Assembly (NCBI GenBank): GCA_025642075.2
Contig: JAODUO010000075.1
Location: 5,001-69,000 of the forward strand
Direction: 5' to 3'
DNA from: Ridgeia piscesae
Taxonomy: Eukaryota; Annelida; Polychaeta; Sabellida; Siboglinidae
Length of the DNA stretch: 64,000 nt
The notes under the pieces were generated by a model. The model saw nothing but the letters and a program-made list of their open reading frames with translations, was not told where the DNA came from and made no database searches. Positions 10,959-22,068 of the stretch are shown here, piece after piece; within the stretch, counting starts at the first letter, position 1, and each line of letters begins with the position of its first letter. The translations under genes were made by a program, and so were the position numbers.

Positions 10959-11535
10959 GGCTGAGCCGCTGCCGTGCTCTATCAGTTTGCATCCTTGTGT
11001 TGATATTATTAGTAGGTTCTACCATCAAGCACATTATAAATTATGAAATTTGTGTTGCATATTCACCCCTTGCCTGCTTAATGCTTATCGCCTACGACCG
11101 AAGCGGCGGATTCCTGCACTTTTCAGCCTGAGGGGACAGCATAGGAAATGTCCACCCACTTTTTCAGTTCATAAAACAAATTTACAGGCAAATAGCGAGG
11201 TTGATCATTCCCCTCTCTTAAAAACCCTACATCGCACAAGTAGTAAAATTAATATAAACTTCCCAGTGGAACATTATTAGATAAATTACTTGGTTGGCCG
11301 CAACTAGATCTTAGTTCAGTAAATATTCATCATGCCGGGCTCAATTTTGCACCTTTGTGTTGATATATTAATAGGCACTAGCCATCAAGCACATTATAGA
11401 TTATTAATTTTTGTTTGTCCTGTCACCCCTTGGATTGCAGCCTGGTCGCCCTGGTGGGTACTTATATCGCCTACGGCGGAACCAGCGGATTCCTGCAATT
11501 TGTGTAATTTGATCCCATTTGAGTCATGACAAACT
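10959..11535 (+). repeat. Tandem repeat units 3 and 4, diverged (~360 bp)
   Basis: After the MITE the array resumes with CTCTATCAGTTTGCA and two units spaced about 360 bp, marked by CATCAAGCACATTATA at 11022 and 11383 and CATCATGCCGGGCTC at 11329. They share an 80-bp segment absent from units 1 and 2, and the GC-rich core of units 1-2 is largely lost. This order (similar pairs 1-2 and 3-4) suggests that the array grew in at least two steps. Confidence 0.8.
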
Positions 11536-11857
11536 TCTTTGCCAAATGGTGGGATTGGGAAGTCCTACACAGGCACCCGTGTAACATTTGCATCTTATCA
11601 CCACGGACCATAGATATAAATAGAACACACTAGTAGAACTGTAGGGGAAAGATTAATGCCATGGACTTAGTGCCGCGCACTTATATGCACATAAGTCCGT
11701 GTTGTCACTCTATGAATCAGGCAAGCAGTTATGGGTCCAAAGTCTAGCCTCCACATTTTCAGGGATTGGGGTGAGCCATGTCCCCTCTTCAAATATATGT
11801 AGCCAACGTAACTATTTTAAATAGCATCATAGAGGCCTTTGTTTATTTTAGAATTAG

Positions 11858-11861
<4 letters not shown>

Positions 11862-11910
<49 letters not shown>

Positions 11911-11936
11911 CATACATACATATATGTATATATAAA
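11862..11936. repeat. (TA)n with (CATA)n microsatellite
   Basis: A TA run followed by a short CATA run. It generates artificial YIYIYI peptides on both strands. Confidence 0.95.
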
Positions 11937-11937
11937 T

Positions 11938-11985
11938 TGGTCCCCCGTCCCCCCCATTTTTAAAACCGGATCGACGCCCCTGGGC
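11938..11985 (-). repeat. Inverted scrap of the 9.86-kb repeat core
   Basis: TCCCCCGTCCCCCCCATTTT followed by GGATCGACGCCCCTG is the reverse complement of the GC-rich core seen at 9874-9910. Only this short stretch is shared. Confidence 0.65.
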
Positions 11986-12447
11986 AGTGGGAGTGAAGAC
12001 AACACTGTTTGTACAGTAACAACGAAAGGCTGACCATCTGAGCTAAGGAGTCATTCATAACTCAGCATTTTCCAATGCTTACGAACCGCATGCTAGGGGA
12101 AGGGTCGGTGAATTCCGTATGTTTTTTTCTACCGAAAATCAACGCATATTTTACCGACACTCGTACGGTTCGGGGTTCGGTTCGGTCGGGCCCAGATTCA
12201 GCAAAACGCATACCTCGCATGCGCTCGCAAGCGTGGTGCCCTCTCTTATCTGCTCTGACGTAGTTTTGGTAACATACGTCACGCCCGGCCCAATTTCCTC
12301 AAAACGGTTACAGCGCACGCATTTTTATTATAAATTTGCGAATAACGATATTGGAATGTTTGATATATTACTAACGCAAACTATGTTAGTAATTATCGTG
12401 TCCTTGTGTGACTACATTATGAATAGGCTACAGCCGACAGCCACGAG

Positions 12448-12497
12448 GTTAGACCACGGACTTATATGCATATGTGCATATAAGGCCGTGGTTAGAC
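12448..12497. repeat. Small palindrome bounded by 7-bp direct repeats
   Basis: GTTAGAC at 12448-12454 and again at 12491-12497 bracket a 36-bp inverted repeat, CACGG-CTTATATGCA facing TGCATATAAG-CCGTG with one offset base. This arrangement resembles a minute insertion with a target duplication or a regulatory palindrome. A related CACTTATATGCACATAAGT palindrome occurs at about 11680-11700. Confidence 0.65.
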
Positions 12498-12499
12498 AG

Positions 12500-13435
12500 C
12501 CACGTGCTTCTTGCCCGGAAGGACACACATACTTTATTTTGTTATTTAATCGTACAATAATGCTGAACTGCATATCTCTATTTAAGCATTAATACCTAAC
12601 ATTTCCCCCTTTTAAATAAAAACCTAAGATGGCAGATATGAATATCTATACGAATACAAATAGCAATCAAACTTAGTGTCTATTATTAATTCAACGTATT
12701 GTCACCATATTGCGTCAGCATTATCCAATATTAATATAATCCGAAATGCATAACTAAATTAGTTAACATGAATACAAACAAGTAGCAAGGGACGACTGCC
12801 ATGCCCCTAACCAAGATGTCAGACCGTGATTCTGTAGGTATATCATGACAATCTCGATAGTTAACATTAGTAACTAATTCGAACTTGCATAGGCTCCACC
12901 TAGGTTCTACGCCCGGACTAATGTTGCTGTTGTGAAGTGAGGATTCGGAAAGCTTGAACAGGGCAGAATGCAAAGACCGCCTTTCAGAATACTACCGAGT
13001 AGGGCTGTCAGGCCAGCGATAACGTTTGAGAAGTCCTGTTTCGTGAATGTTTGCAAGGATTCTGCTGGAATGTAGACATCCTGTGCATGCGCAAAAGGCC
13101 AACTGATTACATATGTTAATCACACGTTACACATATAGTTACAAGTAGTGCCAGAACGATACAATACATTGCGACACGATACAGAGGCCACTATACGACA
13201 CGACAAGAATGGCAGAATAACAGTATAATTCATACAATTTATTGTGAACGATTGAAATCTGTTAGGATTGAAGTTGCTCGCTTAGTCGATTTAGTGTTTT
13301 TATGTAGGTCTTGTTTGCTGAGCGATTCATGTATTTTACCTCCTGTTGCAGAAACATTAAATTGAATACAAATGTCTCGTGTACTACCTATGTATCATAA
13401 GAAAGGTCTATACAATATTAGAGAAAACGTTACCT
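12500..13435. other. No feature seen
   Basis: AT-leaning unique sequence without recognisable coding segments, tandem repeats or inverted repeats. Confidence 0.5.
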
Positions 13436-13439
13436 AAGA

Positions 13440-14304
13440 GATTTTACCAGTTTTGGGGCCTTTTTGCCAGTGTGGGGTAACTGTGAATGGCATATGTACC
13501 GCATGAGTCATTGTATTGTTGAATTGCAATCGATATGCCAGGACAGAATACTAATTTTCTAGCTCTGCGCAGACACGAGTTGCGTCCTGTGGGACCTGCG
13601 GGTAGTTTCGCTTTGATTTCTAGTCGTATAGCAAACGGTATGATGACACTTTGGCCGCGCAGGATTGTTTGTTTTATGTTGGACTGTCAGTTCGTCACAA
13701 TAACCGTAATAAGGAGTTAGCGAGTTTGGCACAGTGTCTTCACTTGGCGGCCGGTTCTTCAAGCAAGACCGATCTTCACCTCGTTCAGTTGCGACGCGAA
13801 TCTCACCAAGTTGATCAGTTTTGATTGGTGGAAACGAGAGATTGTTCACAGAAATCTGCTGCGACTACTGCGTGTCTGGTAAAGATGAGCAACGTAGAGC
13901 ATCTGCGACTGGAATTGATTTTCCGCTCTTGTATGTTAGCGCATAGCTGTACTCTTGCGTTCGTAACAATAGCGCTTGCTGACGCGTCAGAGCCTTTGAT
14001 AACGGTTTTGTCACCATGACCATCAGTGGTGTGTGGTCTGTTTCAACAATGTCGCACGTATGTGTAATGATGGAATGTTTCAAGTCCAAACTCACGGCCA
14101 GGATTTCCTTGTCAATGTGCGCTTAGCGCCTTTCAGTCTCTGTCATGTAGCGTTGTTCGCCACTGTTTTTCACTTTTGGAATGGTGCCGATCCAAGCCCA
14201 TATTCAGTTGCATCATTCTCAAGTCGGAGTTCCTTTGTAGGTTCGTAATATGCAAGTAAAGTTGCGCTTATCAACATTTCTCTAACAGCTTCATGTTTGG
14301 TCAT
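13440..14304 (-). pseudogene. Ty3/gypsy pol remnant: RNase H to integrase zinc-binding region
   Basis: The minus strand gives, in order, the start of RNase H with LLAYYEPTKELRLENDATEY and GLGSA (about 14265-14190), a stop, then AHIDKEILAVSLDLK (about 14131-14087). ETDHTPLMVMVTKPLSKAL and YKSGKSIPVADAL (about 14042-13890) form the C-terminal RNase H end. Next comes the linker SEDTVPNSLTPYYGYCDELTVQ (in part near 13745-13690), then TILRGQSVIIP and SCLRRARKLVFCPGI (about 13660-13540), the zinc-binding region of integrase, in which the usual HxxH pair is lost. It fades at about 13445. At least three frame breaks make it inert. The order and wording match gypsy elements common in aquatic invertebrates. 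No LTR was found next to it. Confidence 0.8.
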
Positions 14305-14753
14305 GGTTACCTATGTGACGTCATGTTTACCTATTTGCATTATTAAGTACACCAGTACATGCAGATTATGACATCAATGTGGAGATAATAATGGTAATAA
14401 TGGTGATAACAAAACACACCAAATTCTAGGAAGGAAGCTGCTTAAATGGCATAATTCCTAAAGTGTTGACTTGCACATGATCAACCTTCCACTGGTAAAT
14501 ATGTATGCCTTCAAAATAAAACAATTTGTATGGTTTTTCTTTAATTCTGATGTGGTTCATTTATACACAGGCAGGCAATTGTATGAGATTTACTTTAAAA
14601 TGACACCAGCATCACATCACTTAGGATGAGAGTACTAGAACAATTCACTGACATAGTGTCAATTATTAATAAATATTATACATGCCATTTTTTATTTTAA
14701 AATCATATTTGAATCATACAAATGCAAGTAATTAGTACTTTAGATATACGTAC

Positions 14754-14948
14754 ACATTTGTCATACTTGAACGCTGGGAACTTAGCGATTATTTCGCTAA
14801 ATGTTCTGCCATTGTTCATATCTGAAATCCAGTTCGTTGGCGATGGAAATGGCATGTCTCTTTCACTAGTAACTTTAGAGACTGCATGTTGACATCCTTT
14901 GACATGACACTGCAGGGGTGCTCCAGCTCCTTTACGTTGCTTTCCCAA
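14754..14948 (-). other. Weak exon candidate
   Basis: An open minus-strand stretch translates to a composition-balanced peptide (APLQCHVKGCQHAVSK to FPAFKYDKC) and ends exactly at GTACGT, an acceptable splice donor. There is a stop in frame just upstream of 14948, and no convincing acceptor. It is unlike the surrounding AT-rich DNA, but no family was recognised and it may be chance. Confidence 0.22.
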
Positions 14949-15309
14949 GTTTCATTTGACCGCTGACAGGGTTGCTGATCACCCGGCGTGTCTGCAAGTA
15001 GTTACTGAGCCTCAGTAGACATCAACCGGGCAATAATAAGTGAAAGAAAAACATAATAATGTTCAAGCATAACCATATGGATGCAATCAATCTTAACCTT
15101 CGGCCTGGTAACAGAAACACAGGCATACGCTATGTATCTACTCCAGATTCGACACCCTTAGGCAGCATAAACCTTGAAATAGTATTGGATATCCTATTGA
15201 AATGTGCTATTACTCAGATATGTTGTTGGCTAAAAGTATCATCATTCCAACTAATTAAAAATGTCGTAGCAAATTTACATAGTTGAGGAGCACAACCACT
15301 AGCGCAGTA

Positions 15310-15525
15310 TTACTGATTATGACGACGGAAACGTTCTTCATAATATACCCCCTTGGATTTAGGAAAGATACATGCACGTATACTATTAGTCACAGAAAAA
15401 TAGTCGATTCGCAGCCGCCACGTCCCAATAAATGCAAAGCCAAATGAAGTGCCAATCCCGGGCGCGGCTATGCCACGGTCAATCCCCGAATCAGTTGTCG
15501 TTGTTTTTCCGCTGAACAAATTTAC
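15310..15525 (-). other. Weak terminal-exon candidate
   Basis: Downstream of an acceptor-like TTTAATACAG (minus strand, AG at 15527-15526) an open frame runs about 71 codons to TAA at 15312-15310. The peptide includes GIGTSFGFAFIGTWRLRIDY; the RIDY string resembles the C-terminal end of endonuclease/exonuclease/phosphatase-fold proteins. The similarity is short, so the call is tentative. A decayed element is equally possible. Confidence 0.25.
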
Positions 15526-15529
15526 CTGT

Positions 15530-16640
15530 ATTAAATAAATAGTAGCTGGTCAATGATTTAGAATACCAATACTTTGTATAAATATTTGATCAGGTTTCTT
15601 TGCAAAATGCTAAACCTATAACAGCGAAGTGTGGCGTACGCCGGGTATTTGTTTCCGTTAAAAGTTTGAAAATGATTCAATGAATGTATGTAACCTATAC
15701 ATGTCGGTTATTATCAAATGGACATCTAGATACTGCTAGCATATCACAAATACTATGCCAAGACTTAGTCATACCACACAAAAAAGCAATGGATATAATT
15801 TATCAATCTCAACGACACAACGGAATGAAGGTAGCAAGAATGCCAAAAACACTGTCCGCGCCTTTCAAAAAGTATACCGGATGTCGACAGAGCCCTCTAT
15901 AATAATAGTCAGTGATAACGTAATCACTGTCGTTGTCAATAGATGGCGACAACTGTTCCCTGCAGGAAGCGTTCAATTTTAAACGCTCGCTAAGTGCTTA
16001 AAAATAAACATGACCTTTTTGACATTTAGTTAAGCGTTCTAATCATTATTTGTCAGTAGTAAGTCATCCCATTAACGTCACATGTAGCATATGATTGTAG
16101 TTGTAATGGGTAATAAATGTTTCATTGCTGGTTAAACAATTCTTGATAATTATAAATCGCAGAGCCGGGGGCTATTGAAAGAGTCACGTGACAGTACCCT
16201 CTCGCGAATCCCTCGCGAGAAATGTAATGATGTCATTACGAAGGAATGCTAGTTTCTTTAAACGCCAGGCGATTAGAGTATGGAAAGAAAATTAAACACC
16301 GGCGTTTAAGACAAGACAACATCATACATATAAACAAGTTTTTCCGTAACATAATGGCAAAGTCACTCTATCGATTACGGGTATATGTGACAACGATGTT
16401 CTCTTCAAAAATCGCCACTGTTCGCCATATCGTGTCTCTCTAATGGTGATTGTTTGCTTAGTACACCATTACAACAGAACATATTCAAGCGAAGTCGTAA
16501 TAACAAAAACAACCATATAGGCCCTATATTCTGACAAATAACGATATTCGCGTTGGATTGCGAAGGTCATATTACAATAAATGCCTACATATTTTAAACA
16601 CCTGTAATATCAGGCGTTTAGTTGGGCGGATATTCAACAC
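15530..16640. other. No gene recognised
   Basis: Mixed-complexity DNA with two short overlapping plus-strand frames near 15684-15982 that show no known motif. A small palindrome (CAGTGATAACGTAATCACTG) lies near 15911-15930. No transposon was identified. Confidence 0.4.
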
Positions 16641-16684
16641 CAGTGCTAATAACTAAACACCTAGTTGTTTAAATGCCTATAGGC

Positions 16685-17065
16685 GGGAAGTCACTGAACC
16701 GTCGGCCGACGCACGAAAAATGAAATCGGCCGGGCGTTGTGGGAACATCGGGCCGTCCGCCGGTTTGGTCATTTTGGAACTCACAGAACCGGCCGACCGG
16801 CCGGCCAGCCGGCCAGCCCGCCAGGTGTGACTTTTCCGCACTACAAACAACCCAAAACAACTGTCGGCCGGGTGTCGGCCGGCCGGCGGTATCAAATATA
16901 TTGGATACCGCCGGCCGACGTCGTGCGGGCATCGGCTCGACGCACTACGCCCGGCCGATGCCACGATGTTTTGAACTCACATAACCGATGCCCGGCCGAT
17001 GCCCCCACGACGTTCCACAATGACAGGCCGATGCAAAATCGGCCGGCCGGCCCGCTTAGTGAGTT
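16685..17065. repeat. CCGG/GGCCGG-rich island with hairpin
   Basis: A sharply GC-rich, CCGGCC-rich block inside AT-rich DNA. It contains a perfect 14-bp inverted repeat, CGGCCGGCGGTATC at 16880-16893 facing GATACCGCCGGCCG at 16904-16917, around an AAATATATTG loop. The words GCCCGGCCGATGC and GAACTCACA recur two to four times. Its edges are abrupt, which suggests an inserted element. The overlapping proline/arginine-rich frames are compositional artefacts. Confidence 0.7.
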
Positions 17066-17119
17066 CCTGTCTTAAGGCAGACGTTTATGTCTCAACGTCT
17101 TAAACACCAGAGTTTTTAC

Positions 17120-17860
17120 TGTGTATCTTATTCCGAAGTGTGCCCGACAAAACCAATCTGAGAACACGACGCGTGAGAAGTGGTGCACCCCACACAAGTC
17201 AAGCATACAATCTCGTAATTGTCTGTGTAGCTTGAAAGAACTTTTGTTTTTCGTATGGCAGTTCACCTGGTATATCTAGCTTTTAGCGTTACCTGTTTAT
17301 CGGCATAGCGCTCATGACATGACATTCCCTTCATCCCATTGGCGTCAAAGGCGTAAATCACATAGCGATGCTGTCGAGATTACTTTAAAGAAATTTGCAT
17401 CTCTTGCAAGCGTTCGGCTGCGGACGTTGTAATGGCGCCAACTCGGAAGACAACACACCTACTGTGACGTCACGACAATACGGCACACGCGCCATCTTTG
17501 TTTCTGGCTACGTCAGATTTCAAGATGGCGACATCGGTGATCTAACCGAACTGAGGGAACCGATTTGTTCCGTCGTTTTCTTCTTTCCTTCGATGTCTGC
17601 GCTTGCGCTAGCCTATTTACCATAAGGTACACATATAGGACTACCGTTGTATTATGGTACAGCGGCCTGTGCGACATTCGGGAACGTTTTATGTATGTTA
17701 CGAGGCAGGTCAATGTGAGTGACATTTAGCACTGCACGACCAGCCGCACAGTTCAACAATGTCGGTCTCTGTCCGTTGGCTTTATGCCAAATATACCAGG
17801 GATGCTGCGTCCGGGTATTAAACTCGGGCCGCCAGAGGAATGGAGCAGAGCTTGATTGGC
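17120..17860 (+). repeat. Dispersed repeat copy A with promoter-like motifs
   Basis: Shares long blocks with copies at 20.6 and 24.4 kb: TATTCCGAAGTGTGCCCGAC, GGCGTCAAAGGCGTAAA, AATGGCGCCAAC, TTTACCATAAGGTACACA and GCGGCCTGTGCGACATTCG. The central part holds a full CRE (TGACGTCA, 17465-17472) and two inverted YY1-like sites, GCGCCATCTT (17489-17498) and AAGATGGCG (17522-17530). It ends with the SINE-type tail GGCTTTATGCCAAATATACC and CGTCCGGGTATTAAAC. There is no coding capacity. ATGGCGCC could also be read as a primer-binding-like word, but no LTR pair was found. Confidence 0.85.
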
Positions 17861-17994
17861 TCAAGTGCGTTCCATATCATATAGTTCTGCCATGCTTTTA
17901 TCCATGCTTCATTGAGCGATTCGCAAACACTCATCTTGTAGCATGCTAACATGAAGACCATGTCGCCAGCCTTCTCTTAGGATATGCTTTTTGA

Positions 17995-19490
17995 GCGTCT
18001 ACGCGAAGTACTCATCAGGCAGATCATGGTGGGACAGAGATTGAGGGAACGGCTTCATTCTCTATACTTGTAGATTATCTCATTTTCTTCATCGAAACAA
18101 ATGGGATTCGACATGTCAGACTTGTTGATACGGGGTATCATGTCTGGGACTGGCTCTACTGGTGGTTTCGAATGTATCTCGATGGTCGTCAGTGAATACC
18201 AACCCTTTGGGGCTGCTCAGTTAAGCATCAAAATTGTCGACTATAATTAGATCAGGTCCTTCCACTATGACGGGTCGTCGTCGGTCACACACTATTTCGC
18301 CACTGCAGAGGATCGCTTGAAGCGCAGCAACTCATACGAACAATACACAAGGTAGTCATGCGTGTGTTGACAGTTTTCTTGTTGAAATACACCCCCAGCG
18401 CGATTTGGAGATGAGTAGGGTCTTTTTATGGTGCTGGTGATGATGTTTCCTATGAGGAGAGAGGGCAGATATTGCTCACCAATGAACTGTTTCCTGAGTA
18501 ACTTCTGGAGGGCATCTGGAGTAGATTCTGCTGCGATCTCATTGGAGGTGTTCGTTGAGTCCGACGACTGTACTCCAACACAAATCGCTGTTTCTTGATG
18601 TGTGTCGCCACCACATCCAGCGCAGCCTCCAGATTGTCATCCTCGTCGTCATCCTTGAGCATTTTCAAGGCGGCAGTAGTACTGTGACGGAAGAAGACTA
18701 CCAGTCGGTAGCCACCTGCTCACAGCACAACCAGGTCCTCCACATTCTCGTAAACCGACTTGTGTAGTGTGGATCTCCTCACCTGCTTGCCACGGAGCTC
18801 CACATACCGCTCCATCAGCCTGACTGGGATCTCATACGCAACTCTAGAGGACTATGACCGATGTCGTTTGATGTTTCTTTCTTGGTATCACCTGGGAGAT
18901 ATCGTCCGCTGCAGGACCGTACGTAACAATCTTTGCGATAACACGCGTTGGCGGCGTGAAGGTCAGCTGCACTGACCGTGAGACAAGCAAAATGTTAAAC
19001 TACATCATCTGCTCACTATTCTGCCATTTCTTTGCATTTATCCTTGATTCTCTTCTTTAAGGCATCTGTCTTCTCTGTTCAATCTTCAGTGTTATGCTTC
19101 TCTTCAGTTTCCCTCAGGAGATATGCTGGAATCCAACGGTTTGGGTTCTTTGGATCTTGGTCAACATAACAGAACAGAACAGAAGCACTGGCGTAGCTAA
19201 TCGAAAAGAAGCCTCACACTCGATCGCGTTCTCTTCTCAGGTAGACGGGATGGACTTGATGCAGCTCGTTTCAGTTTTTTTCTGCTGAGCCTTTGTAAGA
19301 TATTTTGTCTCACATGGTTTTTGGTATTTCCCTTGACACATAGGCGCACTTTCCATTGTTGTATGAAGATCTGAATGCAAGTTATCACCTTGTATTTCAC
19401 TGGCTTTCATAATAGTTTGCAGTATATCACACCTCTGGCTCACCCGGAGTCTCATTGTCTGAGAAACTGTAGCAGAATTAGAAAACACCT
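17995..19490 (-). pseudogene. Decayed ORF of a multicopy, transposon-associated family
   Basis: Scattered minus-strand frames read as parts of one broken protein. In order they are a zinc-ligand-like N-terminal part (TMESAPMCQGKYQKPCETKY, about 19360-19295), DLHAANACYRKDCY (about 18963-18921), IPVRLMERYVELRGKQVRR and SVYENVEDL (about 18840-18735), KMLKDDDEDDNLEAALDVV with ATHIKKQRF (18668-18585), then LIIVDNFDA near 18240. The H/C spacing in AANACYRKDCY and the VDNFDA string fit hypothetical proteins that are repeated many times in aquatic invertebrate genomes. I recall the pattern but cannot name a Pfam family. There are several stops and shifts, so it is not functional. Confidence 0.45.
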
Positions 19491-19499
19491 TTGTGAGCC

Positions 19500-20580
19500 A
19501 TTGTATCAGTTGACTAGTGAATCAACCACCACTATTAATACTTACGGTTGATTGTTAGTTAAGTATCGCACCATCACCACATTAGACCACCTACATCGTT
19601 TCACAACATGTTCTGTATATCTGAAAACAAAAATTAATTAATTGATATTTGAATATGTAATTTGATTGGTCTATGATAGACACAGAATAGTATATTTTTG
19701 TTATGTCTAATTTAGATAAGCACCGTGGCGTCTGAGTCAGGTAAGAATGTTCGACAAGTTTGTCGATTTATTACAAATAGCATACATCGATTTCTATTCG
19801 GCTCGCATTATTTCATTGACTAGCTTACGGTGGGAATTTACTTATGTTGCTAGTTCTTGAATATATCATGCTGTATCAATAGATTCATACTTATTGATAT
19901 ACTTGCCTCAGAATTTGCATAATCATAAAATGTGTGGATCAATTCATCAATCAATAGTAGGCAACAGTGGCAGGGTTGCCGACAATTAATGCAACAACCT
20001 AATCTACTTGCATACGCCGTTGTTTGCTTGGCATTTTAACAGACGCACTCGTTGTCTCTTTACCTTCTCTATTATGAAGTGCCCTCCCAATAATCTTTAA
20101 CTTGGCTATTGGCTTTATTTACCTAGCTGCTTTTCAGATTTAAGATTTTCTGTAAACATCAGACTTATTATACGATGACCATTACGTGCCCTCGATCATT
20201 ATATGATCACCTGTACATGCTTATGCACAAGTCAGTTCAGAATAATTGCAATTCTCACCTTTGAACCTAATGTCAGTAATGTCTTCATTACATTGAACAT
20301 GACATATGATCTTTATTATTACCAAAATAACCCCCAAAATGGATTGCGAATAACAAGTTTAGCTAAAAACATGATATCACTGGCGATTCTATATTCAAAA
20401 GTTATTTTTATATTGGCGCCGGCGGACATCTTGGATATCTCGAATTTCTCAAAAATATTATGCACTTGATATCCGCTTGATACTCGTTATAGAAGTCCCA
20501 ATGATGCAGAATCCAGCGAGAAAAACGATATCAGTCGGTGCAGGATTAGGCCCAAAAACAAATTGGGCGACCTGACTACA
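19500..20580. other. No gene; 20.2-20.58 kb resembles interspersed-repeat DNA
   Basis: AT-rich sequence. The section at about 20240-20580 (ACCAAAATAACCCCCAAAAT to GGCGGACATCTTGGATATC) has the look of an interspersed non-coding element, but no second copy lies in the window. Confidence 0.35.
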
Positions 20581-20582
20581 AT

Positions 20583-21215
20583 GACAATCTCTGTCCGTTG
20601 GCTTTTATAAGCCTACTAAATATATCATCCCAGCTGCGTCCGGGTAGTAAACCCTAGTCACTAGTGTGTGATTGCGATAAATATTGGTCTTAAAATGAAG
20701 TCGTCAACCGTGGACAGGCATGTCTGCATCTTCGCCAGGCGAAAACATCTGAGAAAAAAACAATAACAATAGCGTTACAATATGTACGGTTCTTACACCC
20801 GCCCACCCCACATTTCCTGTACCCCACTGGCGTCAAAGGCGTAAATCCCATAGCGATGCTGTCGATATTACTCTAAAGAACTGTGATCTCTTGCAAGCGT
20901 TCGGTTGCGCGACGTAGTAATGGCGCCAACCCGAAAGACGACACGCCTACTGTGACGTCACGACAATACGTTTCTGGCGATGTCAGATTTCAAGATGCCG
21001 ACATCGGTAATCTAAGCGAACTGGGTGGGACCGCTTTGTTCCATCTATTTCTTCTTTCCTTCGATTTCTGCACTTGCGCAGGCGTATGTTGCCATAAGGT
21101 ACACACATTGGACTACCGTTGTATTATCGTATAGCGGCCTGTGCGACATTCGAGAACGTTTTATGTACGTTACGAGGCATGTCAATGTGCGTGGCGTATA
21201 GCTGTGCACGACCAG
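20583..21215 (+). repeat. Dispersed repeat copy B
   Basis: Begins with the SINE-type tail phrase CTGTCCGTTGGCTTTTAT and GCTGCGTCCGGGTAGTAAA, then the same body as copies A and C (GCGATAAATATTGGTCTTAA, GGCGTCAAAGGCGTAAATCC, TGACGTCACGACAATACG at 20953). A deletion of about 19 bp removes the first YY1-like site, and the second is mutated to AAGATGCCG. Thus only the CRE-like site is intact in this copy. Confidence 0.85.
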
Positions 21216-21506
21216 CCGGCGGGGGAATGTTCGATGTCGCCATTTGCAATTTTATCGTTAGCGTAACAATGTCAATCAATGCGGCTACAAATTAACTTCA
21301 AGCAAATTTATAAGTTCGAGAATACTTCCTGACACCATGTCACGTTCTTTGCTTCGTCTATTCAATAACTGTACATGAGAACGCTTTATGAAGTTCGTTA
21401 TTTGTGATACAGCTCCCAGACATACACTCTGGCTTTCACGCAACCACGCCATCAGCGGCATAACAACAAGCCAACATAGGGAGGGCTCATTAACTCAATA
21501 ACGTTA

Positions 21507-21849
21507 CAGATACGTCATTCATAAGACACTACTTTAGAGTACATTACATTTTTATGCACTCGTTCGATATTGGCTTGGAGGTCACCTCTCCTCGGATGGT
21601 TTCTGGCGATCCGTGCCGTCGGCAAAACAACCGGACGTAAACATAATATGGTCAGGTCCTCACTGTCAGTAACACACGACTGGTCCTCCTGTGGCCAACG
21701 AATGTCATCCACCTCCTTGCAGGAGAGGTTCTCACGTATGGAAGGCAGTTAGGACAGTTGCCAAATGAACACCATTCCATATTGTCAAGTCGCCAACCTT
21801 CAGTTTCGATGTCGACTCCATCCCATTGACCTTCGCTGTCCCTCGACAT
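21507..21849 (-). pseudogene. P2X7-C-like (P2RX7 C-terminal) zinc domain remnant
   Basis: Two minus-strand frames join into one domain-like string: DNMEWCSFGNC (about 21786-21754), then in the next frame ENLSCKEVDDIRWPQEDQSC, followed by VTDSEDLTILCLRPVVL and ARIARNHPRRGDL (to about 21560). The spacing W-C-x2-G-x-C, then C-KE, then C-T/E...CL..VL..A matches the cysteine-rich intracellular C-terminal domain of P2X7, which is also widespread as stand-alone or transposon-linked proteins in invertebrates. The second half of the domain (R-x-x-AYRQF...G-x-LG...IPSC) is absent. One frameshift lies near 21740. The assignment rests on remembered motif spacing. Confidence 0.5.
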
Positions 21850-22068
21850 TCAAGGATGCTTCCCTGCATTACTGAATCTGGTCAACGTCTCTTTGCCTCG
21901 TGCTGGTACGGGCGTAAGTTGTGAAACTGATTCTGCGCCATATAGTTTACTTATGTTTACAGAACACAGAAATCAATGCAATGAATGCAGAAAAACGCTG
22001 CGCTTTGCCTTTGATATGTTGATTGTCACGTGATACGATATGCGCCAGTGACGTAGTCCACAAGAATG

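Noticed and set aside
12119..12592. Plus-strand frame of 157 codons
   Set aside because: It runs through the small palindrome at 12.45 kb and shows no protein motif.
17440..17470. A primer-binding site (ATGGCGCCAAC) of an LTR retrotransposon in repeats A-C
   Set aside because: No LTR pair or retroviral-type coding sequence accompanies any of the three copies.
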